Source of the DNA: CAXGUU01 sp964012875
Lineage (GTDB): Bacteria > Pseudomonadota > Gammaproteobacteria > Ga0077536
Assembly (NCBI GenBank): GCA_964012875.1
Contig: CAXGUU010000066.1
Location: 1-12,336, forward strand
Direction: 5' to 3'
DNA length: 12,336 nucleotides
This document shows positions 1 to 6,798 of the stretch, piece by piece (the first letter of the stretch is position 1; every line of letters begins with the position of its first letter). The notes under the pieces were generated by a model. That model had not been told where the DNA came from. It made no database searches and saw only the letters and a list, made by a program, of their open reading frames with translations. A program made the position numbers and the translations under genes.

Positions 1-2
1 CT

Positions 3-824
3 ATCTCCTGCGTCCAGAACGAGATGAACACGAACTTCGTACAGGACCCGGTATGTCTCGAACAAAAACCCGAAATCTACTGGAGCATGCTGCAGACGGC
101 CGAGCAGGTTGCGAGCCGCTACAACATCTCGCGCGAAGATCAGGACCACTACGGCGTGCAGAGTCAGAATCGCGCAGACGCTGCCCGTGAAGCCGGCAAG
201 TTCGCCGACGAAATCGTACCCATGACGACGACCATGAAGATTGTCGACAAGGATACAGGGGCTGAATCAACGCGCGAAACGACGGTCGAACATGATGAAG
301 GGATCCGCCCCGGCACTACCTATGACGGCGTTTCCCAGATTCGCCCGGCTCTCGAAGGCGGCGTCATTGCCGCAGGCAATGCCAGCCAGTTTTCCGACGG
401 CGCTGCCTGCCAGGTCGTGATGAGCGATTCGATGGCGGCCAAGAAAGGTCTCGAGCCGATGGGAATTTTCCGCGGTTTTGCCGTTGCCGGTTGTGAGCCG
501 GACGAAATGGGTATCGGCCCCGTATTCGCTATCCCTAAACTACTCGAGCGCACGGGTCTCGGCGTCGACGACATCGATCTGTGGGAATTGAACGAAGCCT
601 TCGCTGTCCAGGTGATCTACTGCCGCGACAAGCTCGGCATCGACAACGACAAGCTCAATGTCAATGGTGGTTCAATTGCTGTCGGACACCCTTACGGCGT
701 TACCGGCAGCCGCCTGGTTGGCCATGCCTTGATCGAAGGCAAGCGCCGCGGCGCCAAGAACGTGGTCGTAACCATGTGCATTGGCGGTGGCATGGGTGCG
801 GCAGGTCTGTTTGAAGTTTGCTGA
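3..824 (+). CDS. Thiolase (acetyl-CoA acyltransferase), 5' end cut by the window
   Basis: Catalyses CoA-dependent cleavage of a 3-ketoacyl-CoA, the last beta-oxidation step, or the reverse condensation. The frame is open from base 3 with no start, and its first codons (ISCVQNEMN) already match the interior of the thiolase N-terminal domain. The ATG at 24 is therefore internal. The 273 residues visible leave about 120-130 missing, including the nucleophilic Cys near residue 90 of the family. Three C-terminal catalytic blocks are intact: NEAFA (about 588-602), GHP with the general-base His at 687-689, and CIGGGMG with the second catalytic Cys at 777-779. The protein ends a few residues after that block, as full-length thiolases do. 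The context of SDR and acyl-CoA dehydrogenase genes fits fatty, steroid or terpenoid acid catabolism. Family is certain; substrate is unknown. Confidence 0.95.
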   Translation: MSCVQNEMNTNFVQDPVCLEQKPEIYWSMLQTAEQVASRYNISREDQDHYGVQSQNRADAAREAGKFADEIVPMTTTMKIVDKDTGAESTRETTVEHDEGIRPGTTYDGVSQIRPALEGGVIAAGNASQFSDGAACQVVMSDSMAAKKGLEPMGIFRGFAVAGCEPDEMGIGPVFAIPKLLERTGLGVDDIDLWELNEAFAVQVIYCRDKLGIDNDKLNVNGGSIAVGHPYGVTGSRLVGHALIEGKRRGAKNVVVTMCIGGGMGAAGLFEVC

Positions 825-841
825 TGCAAATGAGTAGTCGC

Positions 842-863
842 GGGCCCCGTTAACCCGGGGCCC
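842..863 (+). terminator. GC-rich hairpin after the thiolase gene (terminator-like)
   Basis: A perfect 8-bp inverted repeat, gggccccg (842-849) and cggggccc (856-863), encloses the loop ttaacc. It starts 17 bases after the thiolase stop. No T-run follows (tccggcttcagc), so it is not a textbook intrinsic terminator. It may attenuate readthrough or protect the 3' end of the transcript. Confidence 0.4.
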
Positions 864-893
864 TCCGGCTTCAGCAACGCGAAAAAGAAAACC

Positions 894-1616
894 ATGGAAA
901 GCGCAGTCATTATCGGGGTTGGACCGGACCGCGGCATGGGAGCCCAGCTGTGTCATCGCTTTGCGGCGGCTGGGCTGCACGTGCTCGTTGCGGGCCGGAC
1001 CGAAGCGAATATAGAGGCCGTAGCCGAAGCGATCCGTAGCGAGGGCGGCGAAGCAACCGCAGTGGTCGCAGATGCGACCAGTGAACAACAGACCAATCAA
1101 TTGTTCGAACGCGCGGCTGCGGTCGGGCGGATCAATCTCGCCATTTTCAACGCTGGCAACAATACCCCCGGTCGTATCGATGAAATGACGGCGGAATATT
1201 TTGAAAATTCCTGGCGTATGTGTTGTTTCGGTGGTTTTCTGTTTGGCCGCGAGGCAGTTAATCGAATGAAAGTAAACGGCGGCGGCACCGTGCTATTTAC
1301 CGGCGCCAGCGCGTCACTTCGTGGCCGCCCCAACTTCGGTGCGTTCAACTCATCGAAAGCCGCCTTGCGGGCGTTCGCCCAGGCACTGGCCAAAGAATAC
1401 GGCCCCGAGGGTATCCACGTAGGGCATATCGTGATCGATGGCGCGATCAACGGCGAGAAGGTCAACGCGAAATATCCGGAGTTCGCCGAAAAGCTCGGTG
1501 AAGACGGCATGCTCAACATCGAGGCGATTGTTGATGCTTATGAGTATTTGTGGCGCCAGCCGGCACGCGGCTGGACCTTCGAAGTCGATGTCCGCACTGC
1601 GATTGAAAATTGGTAG
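894..1616 (+). CDS. SDR-family protein with Phe in place of the catalytic Tyr
   Basis: A 240-residue Rossmann-fold short-chain dehydrogenase/reductase-like protein. A glycine-rich nucleotide loop is at residues 8-16 (GVGPDRGMG). The GR pair at 34-35 suggests NADP(H). D60 follows beta-3, NAG is at 86-88, and the active-site Ser is probably S139 in TGAS. The usual YxxxK motif reads F151-N-S-S-K155, so the Lys is kept but the proton-donating Tyr is missing. I recall a proteobacterial SDR subgroup with FxxxK and a similar G-I-H-V-x-H-V-V-I-D-G block, so this may be a family trait. Such a protein may bind a dinucleotide without ordinary oxidoreductase chemistry, or use another residue. The start ATG at 894 has only a purine-rich stretch upstream (gaaaaagaaaa), not a clear Shine-Dalgarno. 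It lies 69 bases after the thiolase stop, with a hairpin between. Confidence 0.88.
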   Translation: MESAVIIGVGPDRGMGAQLCHRFAAAGLHVLVAGRTEANIEAVAEAIRSEGGEATAVVADATSEQQTNQLFERAAAVGRINLAIFNAGNNTPGRIDEMTAEYFENSWRMCCFGGFLFGREAVNRMKVNGGGTVLFTGASASLRGRPNFGAFNSSKAALRAFAQALAKEYGPEGIHVGHIVIDGAINGEKVNAKYPEFAEKLGEDGMLNIEAIVDAYEYLWRQPARGWTFEVDVRTAIENW

Positions 1617-1685
1617 GTCTCGGTCGGCGCGCCGAATTCTTAAATTTGCTTTGTAAGCATCTTCAATCAAGAAGGGGCCAATGAC

Positions 1686-1883
1686 ATGAAAGCAAAAAGC
1701 TTAAAATCAGCCGTGCTGATCGGCGGCATGTTGGTACTTGGGGGCTGCGGCTCAGACCAACCGCCTGCAGAAAATGTTTTTGAAGACCAGACCGCTGCTC
1801 TCGGTAAAGCCGAAGACACCAACCGTATGCTCGAACAGGCGGCGGAAGCCCAACGCCGTGCGATAGATGAGCAGAGTCAATAG
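1686..1883 (+). CDS. Small predicted lipoprotein of unknown function
   Basis: A 65-residue protein with a type II (lipoprotein) signal peptide: Lys residues at 2, 4 and 7, a hydrophobic stretch at about 9-18, and the lipobox L18-G19-G20-C21. The mature part is about 45 residues, charged, Ala/Glu/Gln rich and probably helical. There is no Asp at +2, which predicts sorting to the outer membrane. The ATG at 1686 is chosen because the nearby ATG at 1681 hits a stop after two codons, and an aagaagggg ribosome-binding site lies just upstream. The block N-V-F-E-D-Q-T recalls small lipoproteins of other gammaproteobacteria, but I cannot name a family. It lies 29 bases upstream of the cupin start and is probably co-transcribed with it. 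Confidence 0.75.
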   Translation: MKAKSLKSAVLIGGMLVLGGCGSDQPPAENVFEDQTAALGKAEDTNRMLEQAAEAQRRAIDEQSQ

Positions 1884-1912
1884 GGTATATTTACTTTATG
1901 GGGAGATTGAAA

Positions 1913-2374
1913 ATGGCACTACAGCAAGATATTTCACCGATTAACCCGGAACTCATGGATACGCTGGTTGAAGACGCCAAGTGTGACTGGATTCCGCAAC
2001 CGCTGGATCCGGAAAAAGCATTCATGAAGATCCTCTACACGGGGTCCGAGTCGGGAGCATGGGCAGTGAAGTTCCGCTGGCTTAAAGGTTTCACCGCACC
2101 CCAGCATAAGCATCTCTCGGCGTCTCACACCTTTATTCTCTCAGGCAAATTGCAGGTGCGCGACGGTACGCTCAACGCGGGTGATTACATCTACGAGCCG
2201 AACGGCATGATTCACGGCGCGACGACGGCGCTCGAAGATACAGAATACCTGTTTATCTGTAACGGGCCGGTACTGTTCTTCGACGACGACGGTTTCACCA
2301 GCTATCTTGGTTGGGAAGAACTGGAACGTCTGAAGGCACATCACGAAGCGCAGAAGAAAAGCGCGGCCGCGTAA
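1913..2374 (+). CDS. Cupin-domain protein, Dke1 / dihydroxyacetophenone dioxygenase type
   Basis: A 153-residue single-domain cupin, probably binding Fe(II) or another divalent metal. Cupin motif 1 carries H65, H67 and H72, with G78 closing the strand. Motif 2 carries G90-D91 and H101. The usual motif-1 Glu is not at its expected place, so the metal site is three- or four-His. Non-haem dioxygenases that cleave C-C bonds, such as acetylacetone-cleaving Dke1 and 2,4'-dihydroxyacetophenone dioxygenase, have such sites. ATG 1913 is preferred over the in-frame ATG at 1898 because ggggaga at 1900-1906 then gives a ribosome-binding site 6-7 bases upstream, whereas the earlier ATG has none. The GST gene follows 21 bases downstream. 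A dioxygenase role is plausible, but a sensor or isomerase role cannot be excluded. Confidence 0.8.
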   Translation: MALQQDISPINPELMDTLVEDAKCDWIPQPLDPEKAFMKILYTGSESGAWAVKFRWLKGFTAPQHKHLSASHTFILSGKLQVRDGTLNAGDYIYEPNGMIHGATTALEDTEYLFICNGPVLFFDDDGFTSYLGWEELERLKAHHEAQKKSAAA

Positions 2375-2395
2375 GGCTGAGTTCAGTTTCACGAA

Positions 2396-3034
2396 GTGAA
2401 GCTTTACTGGTTCCGGGTTGCGCCGAACCCGACCAAGGTTCGGCTCTACATCGCCGAAAAGAACGCGCGCGGTGCCGGGATAGCACTGGAGGAGATCGTC
2501 GTAAAATTGCCCAAGGGCGAACAGCGCGCGCCCGGGTTTTTGCTGAAAAATCCGTTCGGTGGTGTGCCGGTGCTGGAGCTTGATGATGGTACGACCGTGA
2601 TTGAATCGCTGCCGATCATCGACTACCTCGAAGAACTGCACCCCGAGCCGCCCATTTGGGGTCGCGATGCGATCACCCGGGCGCGGGCGCGGGAGCTTGA
2701 GCGCATCGCCGAGATGCGGCTGTTGATGCCAGTCGCTCACTACATCCATGCGACCAAATCTCCGACCGGATTGCCGCCCAACCCCGGTGTGGCTGAGCGT
2801 TCCAAGGCGGCCTGGCCAGCGGCCCTTGCCTATCTGGATGCCCTGTTCGCGGATGAGCGACCATTCATCAATGGCGAGTTTCCCGGGGTCGTCGATTGTA
2901 CTGTTCAGTCGGCATTTCAGTTCGCCCGCTTCGCAAAACTCGACCTCGATCTGGAGGAAAGTTATAGCAATCTGGCGCGATGGGACCAAAACTATCGCGC
3001 GCGCGATGCCAGCGCGGGTGTACTGAGCTTGTAA
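2396..3034 (+). CDS. Glutathione S-transferase family protein (GTG start)
   Basis: A 212-residue cytosolic GST. The N-terminal thioredoxin-like domain (about 1-80) contains N52-P53-F54-G55-G56 before the cis-Pro P58 (VPVL), and the glutathione-binding E70-S71 pair followed by L-P-I-I-D-Y-L. An all-helical C-terminal domain fills about 90-212. The candidate N-terminal catalytic region reads R-V-A-P-N-P-T-K, where many bacterial GSTs have Ser or Cys, so the activating residue is unclear. The GTG at 2396 puts the first strand (KLYWF) exactly where GSTs begin, although no strong ribosome-binding site precedes it. It lies 21 bases after the cupin stop, which suggests co-transcription and translational coupling. 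Possible roles are glutathione conjugation, thioether cleavage or maleylpyruvate-type isomerisation; none is specified by the sequence. Confidence 0.9.
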   Translation: MKLYWFRVAPNPTKVRLYIAEKNARGAGIALEEIVVKLPKGEQRAPGFLLKNPFGGVPVLELDDGTTVIESLPIIDYLEELHPEPPIWGRDAITRARARELERIAEMRLLMPVAHYIHATKSPTGLPPNPGVAERSKAAWPAALAYLDALFADERPFINGEFPGVVDCTVQSAFQFARFAKLDLDLEESYSNLARWDQNYRARDASAGVLSL

Positions 3035-3100
3035 TCTGCGCCGCGATGGCCATGTTAGCCAAGTCTGGCAGACTCACTCGATTCAACTAAAGGAAATCTC

Positions 3101-4027
3101 ATGTCACTCACTGAAGCGACCCGTGACCGCATTGAAAGTACGGTCAAGTCGAACCCCGTATTGCTGTTCATGAAGGGCAATCGCCAGCAACCACAATGCG
3201 GATTCTCCGCGACCGTAATCGGCATCCTCGAAAACATGTCTGCCGAATACGAAACAGTGGATGTCCTCGCCGATCAGGAAATTCGAGAAGGGATTAAGAT
3301 TTACTCAGAGTGGCCAACAATTCCGCAACTCTATATTGACGGCGAATTTGTCGGTGGCTGTGATGTCGTGCAGCAAATGTATGCCCAGGGCGAGCTGCAT
3401 CGAGTGCTGGGACAGGAAGTTGTCGAAGTCAAAACGCCGTCGATCGAAATATCGGATGCCGCCGCCGATGCGATCAGGGACGTACAGGCGCAGCATCCGC
3501 AACTGTCGGTACATCTGAAAATTGACCCGGCTTTCCAGCACGAATTTAATCTCGCACCGGCCAAGGGACACGAAATCAAGACGCATGCCAATGCGATAGA
3601 CATCCTGTTTGACCGTGATTCAGCGGCTCGCGCCGATGGACTCTCGATTGACATGACCCAGGGTCCTGAAGACCCGGGGTTCAGCATTAACAATCCCAAC
3701 GCGCCGTCTCCGGTCGCTCAGATGAACGTTGAAGAGTTGAAGCAGCGCCTCGATGCCGGCGAGGATTTGTGTCTCTTTGATGTACGCGACGACGCTGAGC
3801 GCGCGACAGCCAGTATTGAAGGCGCGCGCAAGCTCGACGAATCCGCGGTCGAATTTATCGATACGCTCGATCGCGACGCCATGCTGGTCTTTCATTGTCA
3901 CTCGGGCGTGCGTAGCCAGTCGGCAGCGGAATACTTTCGCGGTCAGGGTTTTACCAATGTGCACAATCTCGCCGGAGGCATTGATGCATGGTCGGTAAAT
4001 ATCGATTCTTCGGTGCCGAGATACTAG
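3101..4027 (+). CDS. Three-domain Grx4-type monothiol glutaredoxin / IscA-like / rhodanese protein
   Basis: A 308-residue fusion with three modules. Residues 1-105 are a CGFS monothiol glutaredoxin: K25-G, C33-G-F-S36, W71-P-T-I-P75 with the cis-Pro, and G85-G-C-D88 for glutathione. Glutaredoxins of this class hold or transfer [2Fe-2S] clusters. Residues about 113-201 resemble the A-type carrier (HesB/IscA) fold, ending in G-F-S-I-N-N-P-N-A, but all three cluster-ligand Cys positions are absent. Residues about 205-300 are a rhodanese domain with the active loop H265-C266-H-S-G-V-R271 and the final G-G-I-D-A-W. C266 should carry a persulfide. Together this suggests handling of Fe-S clusters or sulfur. 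aaagga lies about 8 bases before ATG 3101. I recall similar triple architectures in other gammaproteobacteria, but could not check this. Confidence 0.92.
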   Translation: MSLTEATRDRIESTVKSNPVLLFMKGNRQQPQCGFSATVIGILENMSAEYETVDVLADQEIREGIKIYSEWPTIPQLYIDGEFVGGCDVVQQMYAQGELHRVLGQEVVEVKTPSIEISDAAADAIRDVQAQHPQLSVHLKIDPAFQHEFNLAPAKGHEIKTHANAIDILFDRDSAARADGLSIDMTQGPEDPGFSINNPNAPSPVAQMNVEELKQRLDAGEDLCLFDVRDDAERATASIEGARKLDESAVEFIDTLDRDAMLVFHCHSGVRSQSAAEYFRGQGFTNVHNLAGGIDAWSVNIDSSVPRY

Positions 4028-4040
4028 CCTCATCATTGAC

Positions 4041-4064
4041 GACGGTAGCTCCGTCTCTGGTTTT
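4041..4064 (+). terminator. Weak terminator-like hairpin after the glutaredoxin gene
   Basis: The stem gacgg (4041-4045) / ccgtc (4051-4055) has the loop tagct. It is followed by tctggtttt, so a short T-run ends at 4064. The stem is only 5 bp, which makes this a tentative call. It would separate the glutaredoxin fusion from the small lipoprotein gene. Confidence 0.3.
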
Positions 4065-4082
4065 CCATAGGGAAGCACTCGA

Positions 4083-4268
4083 ATGCAAGCAACGATCAAG
4101 ACGAGTCTTGTCGTCGCACTGGTGAGCGCGCTCAGCGGCTGTGCACCGGAGGTCGGTTCAGACCGTTGGTGCGAGGTGATGGGCGAAAAACCCAAGGCTG
4201 AATGGACGGCTAGTGATGCCGCAAGCTTTACCAAGCACTGCGTTCTGGGTCTGAAACCCGAAGAATAG
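4083..4268 (+). CDS. DUF3012-type small lipoprotein
   Basis: A 61-residue protein with a lipoprotein signal peptide: Lys at 6, hydrophobic residues about 9-17, and the lipobox L17-S18-G19-C20. The 42-residue mature part contains V-G-S-D-x-W-C, a K-P-K-A-E-W-T-A block and K-H-C near the end. That matches my memory of the DUF3012 family of small lipoproteins in marine gammaproteobacteria. Two Cys besides the lipidated one (in RWCEV and KHCVL) could form a disulfide in the periplasm. aggga lies shortly upstream of the ATG. It converges on the - strand gene ending at 4298. Function is unknown. Confidence 0.8.
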   Translation: MQATIKTSLVVALVSALSGCAPEVGSDRWCEVMGEKPKAEWTASDAASFTKHCVLGLKPEE

Positions 4269-4297
4269 TCTCGTTACCGGCCGGTTACCTGCCGATT

Positions 4298-4726
4298 CTA
4301 GGCGTCCTGGTCGCTGAAATCCCAGGCGCGGATGTGACCCGGGACGATGCGTATCAACTCGATCTCGATGCCGGCGTAATCCTCCGCATAGGATGCCCCG
4401 GCGTCGTCGCCCAGATAGCGACAGGCAATGCGGCGCAGGATCTCGTATCGGTCGGGCGGCTGACTGAGTTCGGCCCGGCCTCGCACTTCTATTGAACGGT
4501 AGGGCCGGAATTGCTCAGCGACAACGACCGTCGCTTTGGGGTTGGCATTGAGTTGGCGGGACTTGATGTCTTTAGCCCAGGTAATGATCGAAAATCCACG
4601 ATCGCGCCACTCGTGCCAAACGGGCGACAGCAGGATTTGGCCGTCTTCGGCGTGCGTTGCGAGTATCGCCAGAATCGGCAGTTCGAGTAAGTCGCCTAGG
4701 TCGTCAGGGGTCAGGTTTCTGCGCAT
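4298..4726 (-). CDS. PNPOx-like / PPOX-class split-barrel flavin- or F420-binding protein
   Basis: A 142-residue single-domain protein of the pyridoxamine-5'-phosphate-oxidase-like split beta-barrel fold. The N-terminus carries the typical L-A-I-L-A-T-H-x-x-D-G-Q-I-L-L-S-P-V-W strand pair. Next come a W-A-K-D-I-K-S-R-Q-L-x-x-N-P-K segment, where family members bind the cofactor phosphate, and I-E-V-R-G-R-A-E-L. This is the pattern of PPOX-class F420- or FMN-dependent enzymes that reduce small molecules or bind haem. The cofactor cannot be settled from sequence alone; in a gammaproteobacterium FMN is the more likely choice. The start codon lies within the last 23 bases of the upstream gene on the same strand, so the two are probably translationally coupled. 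Confidence 0.85.
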   Translation of the reverse strand: MRRNLTPDDLGDLLELPILAILATHAEDGQILLSPVWHEWRDRGFSIITWAKDIKSRQLNANPKATVVVAEQFRPYRSIEVRGRAELSQPPDRYEILRRIACRYLGDDAGASYAEDYAGIEIELIRIVPGHIRAWDFSDQDA

Positions 4727-5579
4727 GGTAATGAGTTCCGCTGTTTAGTGCTGCGTCACTGCCCATCAGCGCTTGCAACAGACGCACTTTAACAATGAAA
4801 TTGGCTATTAGCTCTGGCGCGCTGAATTGTTGCAGCGCTGTTTCGATGGCGCCTCGCTCAATATTCGGCGGTGCCGGCGGCAGCAGGCCGACCAGGGGTC
4901 CTGCACTTTGTGTCGCGCAAGCCTGAACCCAACGTGAAGCCGTCGCAATCTCCTTGCCGACGACTTTCAAATGCCGGACAAAGACGCTGAGCAATTGTGG
5001 CCAGTGCGCCAGATGTCGAGGGACGCCGGCGACGACTTCAGTGACTTCGGTTTCCGTCCCGATCGCCGACAATTGTAAGGCATCCCGATACACGTTCGGA
5101 CTGAAATTAGTCGGGTTTAATAGTGGCGGAATCGGGCGGGGTGTTTCGATATAACCGGGCGGTGTCGGCGCCGGGGGCGCCACCAGGCAACCTTTACCAT
5201 CAAGGCGCTGACGGGTTGCAATGAGTGCGATGAGGTTGCCGGGGTTGCTCCGCGCATAATTTTCGAGCACTGCAAGCACTGTTTGATGCTCATTTGAATC
5301 AATACCCGCCGCCTGCAAACTTTTCGCGGACAGGGCGGTAAACGTTGGTAGTGCAGGGATATTCAGCAAGTGGCGTATGGGCGCAGACAAATAGCCGCCG
5401 ACGTAGAGCGGTTTGATACAAGACCACACCCACGGCAGTGCACCGTCAATAGTCGCGAGGTGACGCCACACCAGATTGACCGCTGGCACCGCGAGGGTCG
5501 CCTTGATGTCTGCGTAGACCTCAGTGAGCGCCTGGTCGGCATCGTCTTCGGAAATGGTTTGAGTACCGCTCGGATTCAT
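4704..5579 (-). CDS. DehI-like (halocarboxylic acid dehydrogenase DehI domain) protein
   Basis: A 291-residue, mostly helical protein. Residues 10-52 contain Y-x-D-I-x-x-T-L-x-V-P, L-A-T-I-x-G-A-L-P-W-x-W, matching the start of DehI, a group I 2-haloacid dehalogenase of about 296 residues made of two repeats. N112-P113 in SNPGNLIALIA matches the region of the DehI substrate-binding Asn. By alignment from memory, the Asp that activates water in DehI (D189 in the P. putida PP3 enzyme) falls near V186 here, before H-L-A-H-W-P. Dehalogenase activity is thus doubtful. A Pro-rich linker at about 134-156 separates the two halves. It overlaps the PNPOx-like gene by 23 bases and faces the SDR at 5709 across a 129-base divergent gap. 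Confidence 0.65.
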   Translation of the reverse strand: MNPSGTQTISEDDADQALTEVYADIKATLAVPAVNLVWRHLATIDGALPWVWSCIKPLYVGGYLSAPIRHLLNIPALPTFTALSAKSLQAAGIDSNEHQTVLAVLENYARSNPGNLIALIATRQRLDGKGCLVAPPAPTPPGYIETPRPIPPLLNPTNFSPNVYRDALQLSAIGTETEVTEVVAGVPRHLAHWPQLLSVFVRHLKVVGKEIATASRWVQACATQSAGPLVGLLPPAPPNIERGAIETALQQFSAPELIANFIVKVRLLQALMGSDAALNSGTHYHAQKPDP

Positions 5580-5708
5580 CTGAGTCGCTATTTAAGACTA
5601 CATCTGGGGTCACGGCCATACGTTCGCGTTCACTATTTTACGTGCAGGTCGATGAGCCCTAAGTTATGGTATCTGATCGAATTTCCTGACTGCTTTTGGA
5701 GCTAAAAA
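5580..5708. promoter_or_regulatory. Divergent intergenic region (DehI-like gene / SDR gene)
   Basis: This 129-base gap separates two divergently read genes and must hold promoters for both. It is AT-richer than its surroundings, with tattttac at about 5633-5640 and tatggtatctg near 5667. I cannot pick a convincing -35/-10 pair on either strand. ggag at about 5698-5701 is the ribosome-binding site of the SDR gene. Confidence 0.4.
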
Positions 5709-6470
5709 ATGGATCTTGAGCTTAATGGCAAACGTGTCGTGGTAAGCGGTGCAAGCCGCGGCATTGGTCGTGCTATCGCGACTGAGTTTGCGCGCGAGGG
5801 TTGTTGTGTCTCGATTTGCTCGAGAAATCCTGCTGAAGCTGAAGCGGCTGCCGCCGAGATTTCTGCTTTTGGCGGGGAGATTGTCGGTGCCGGAGTCGAC
5901 GTAACAGATACGGACGCCGTGAGCAGCTGGGTGAACGCGACTGCAGCGCGTTGGGGCGGCCTCGATATTATTATCGCCAACGTCAGTGCACTGGCTGGCG
6001 TACCCGACGAGGATAGCTGGCGACAGGCGACTGAGGTCGACATGCTGGGTACGGTTCGCCTGGTTGACGCTGCGATGCCGTATCTGGAAGCGTCGTCAAC
6101 CGCGTCTATTGTCGCCGTCTCGTCAACGGCTGCACTAGAAGCGTTCGGCGGCGCCCGCCCCTACAACGCGGTTAAGGCTGCGCTGATCAACTACATGTCC
6201 AACCTTGCGACGGCCCTCGCGACAAAGCGTATTCGTGCCAACACGGTTTCTCCTGGGACCATCTATTTCGACGATGGCGTCTGGGGTTCGCGCAAGCGTG
6301 AACAACCCGAAATCTACGAAGCCGCGCTCTGTAACAATCCCATGGGGCGAATGGGAACGCCCGAGGAAGTGGCCGCGACTGTTGTTTTTGTCGCGAGCCC
6401 TCGGTCCAGTTTTACAACCGGCGCTAACGTCGTCGTGGATGGGGGATTCACCCGGCGCGTGCAGTACTAG
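5709..6470 (+). CDS. SDR-family oxidoreductase, 3-ketoacyl reductase-like
   Basis: A 253-residue classical short-chain dehydrogenase/reductase with a complete active site: glycine loop S13-G-A-S-R-G-I-G20, C-S-R-N after beta-2 (NADP(H) preference), D-V-T after beta-3, Ser at 138/139, and Y152-N-A-V-K156. The C-terminal half has the family's R-x-N-T-V-S-P-G-T and G-x-P-E-E-V-A-A-T-V-V-F-V-A-S, ending in G-A-N-V-V-V-D-G-G-F. It should reduce a ketone or oxidise a secondary alcohol, for example a 3-hydroxyacyl-CoA or a cyclic alcohol; the substrate is not readable. ggag sits 7 bases before ATG 5709. It forms a single transcription start facing away from the DehI-like gene. An 84-base gap leads to the small basic gene. 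Confidence 0.93.
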   Translation: MDLELNGKRVVVSGASRGIGRAIATEFAREGCCVSICSRNPAEAEAAAAEISAFGGEIVGAGVDVTDTDAVSSWVNATAARWGGLDIIIANVSALAGVPDEDSWRQATEVDMLGTVRLVDAAMPYLEASSTASIVAVSSTAALEAFGGARPYNAVKAALINYMSNLATALATKRIRANTVSPGTIYFDDGVWGSRKREQPEIYEAALCNNPMGRMGTPEEVAATVVFVASPRSSFTTGANVVVDGGFTRRVQY

Positions 6471-6554
6471 GGAACTTGGATTTTTCTATGCGGTCCGTAG
6501 TCAACGATTGGGTTTCGGCTCGGCGTCGAAATTCAAACCAGCAGGAGAGCAGTT

Positions 6555-6665
6555 ATGAAACGCAAACGCTCGAAGAAACGAGCGAATCCGGTAGCCAAGC
6601 ATGCGTGCAAGTTCAACAAGGCGCAGGCTTCCCATGACCGGACCAAGTTGAACGTTTCCCGGTGA
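6555..6665 (+). CDS. 36-residue highly basic small protein
   Basis: A short gene with an excellent ribosome-binding site: aggag at 6543-6547, 7 bases before ATG 6555. It encodes 36 residues, about a third of them Lys or Arg, beginning M-K-R-K-R-S-K-K-R and continuing N-P-V-A-K-H-A-C-K-F-N-K-A. The N-P-V-A-K-H and F-N-K-A core recalls a family of small basic proteins in gammaproteobacteria that I associate with DUF7230, though I could not check this. Members I remember are somewhat longer, so the C-terminus may be shortened here. Such a charge suggests binding to RNA, the ribosome or DNA, but the function is not known. Confidence 0.65.
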   Translation: MKRKRSKKRANPVAKHACKFNKAQASHDRTKLNVSR

Positions 6666-6760
6666 ATTCGACGGATGATAGCGAATACTTGCCGACGTTA
6701 CTTTCGCAGCAAATTCGCGTCCGGGAAGTTCGATTTCCGACATTGCGACGGTCTCACCGC

Positions 6761-6798
6761 CGAATTTGTGCGAATTCGAGCCATTCGGTTCTTTTAAG
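6761..6798 (+). terminator. Possible hairpin with T-rich tail
   Basis: A 6-bp repeat cgaatt (6761-6766) / aattcg (6773-6778) encloses tgtgcg. A wider alternative, ccgaat (6760-6765) / attcgg (6783-6788), leads directly into ttcttttaa. The second form places the T-rich stretch as a terminator would, but its loop is long. It could end transcription from the small basic gene. Confidence 0.25.

Noticed and set aside
1624..1635. Perfect 12-base palindrome tcggcgcgccga as an operator
   Set aside because: It is GC-only in its core, falls just after a stop codon, lacks a nearby promoter and is of a length expected by chance in GC-rich DNA.
2141..2989. 282-codon open frame on the - strand
   Set aside because: It lies antisense to the cupin and GST genes, which carry clear family motifs. 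Its translation is rich in Arg/Gly/His with no motif, typical of a shadow frame in GC-rich DNA.
3620..4234. 204-codon open frame on the - strand
   Set aside because: It spans the rhodanese domain and the DUF3012 lipoprotein in antisense. Both + strand genes are well supported.
4272..4290. Inverted GC-rich stretch between convergent genes as a bidirectional terminator
   Set aside because: The palindromic core accggccggt leaves no loop, the flanks do not pair and no T-run follows on either strand.
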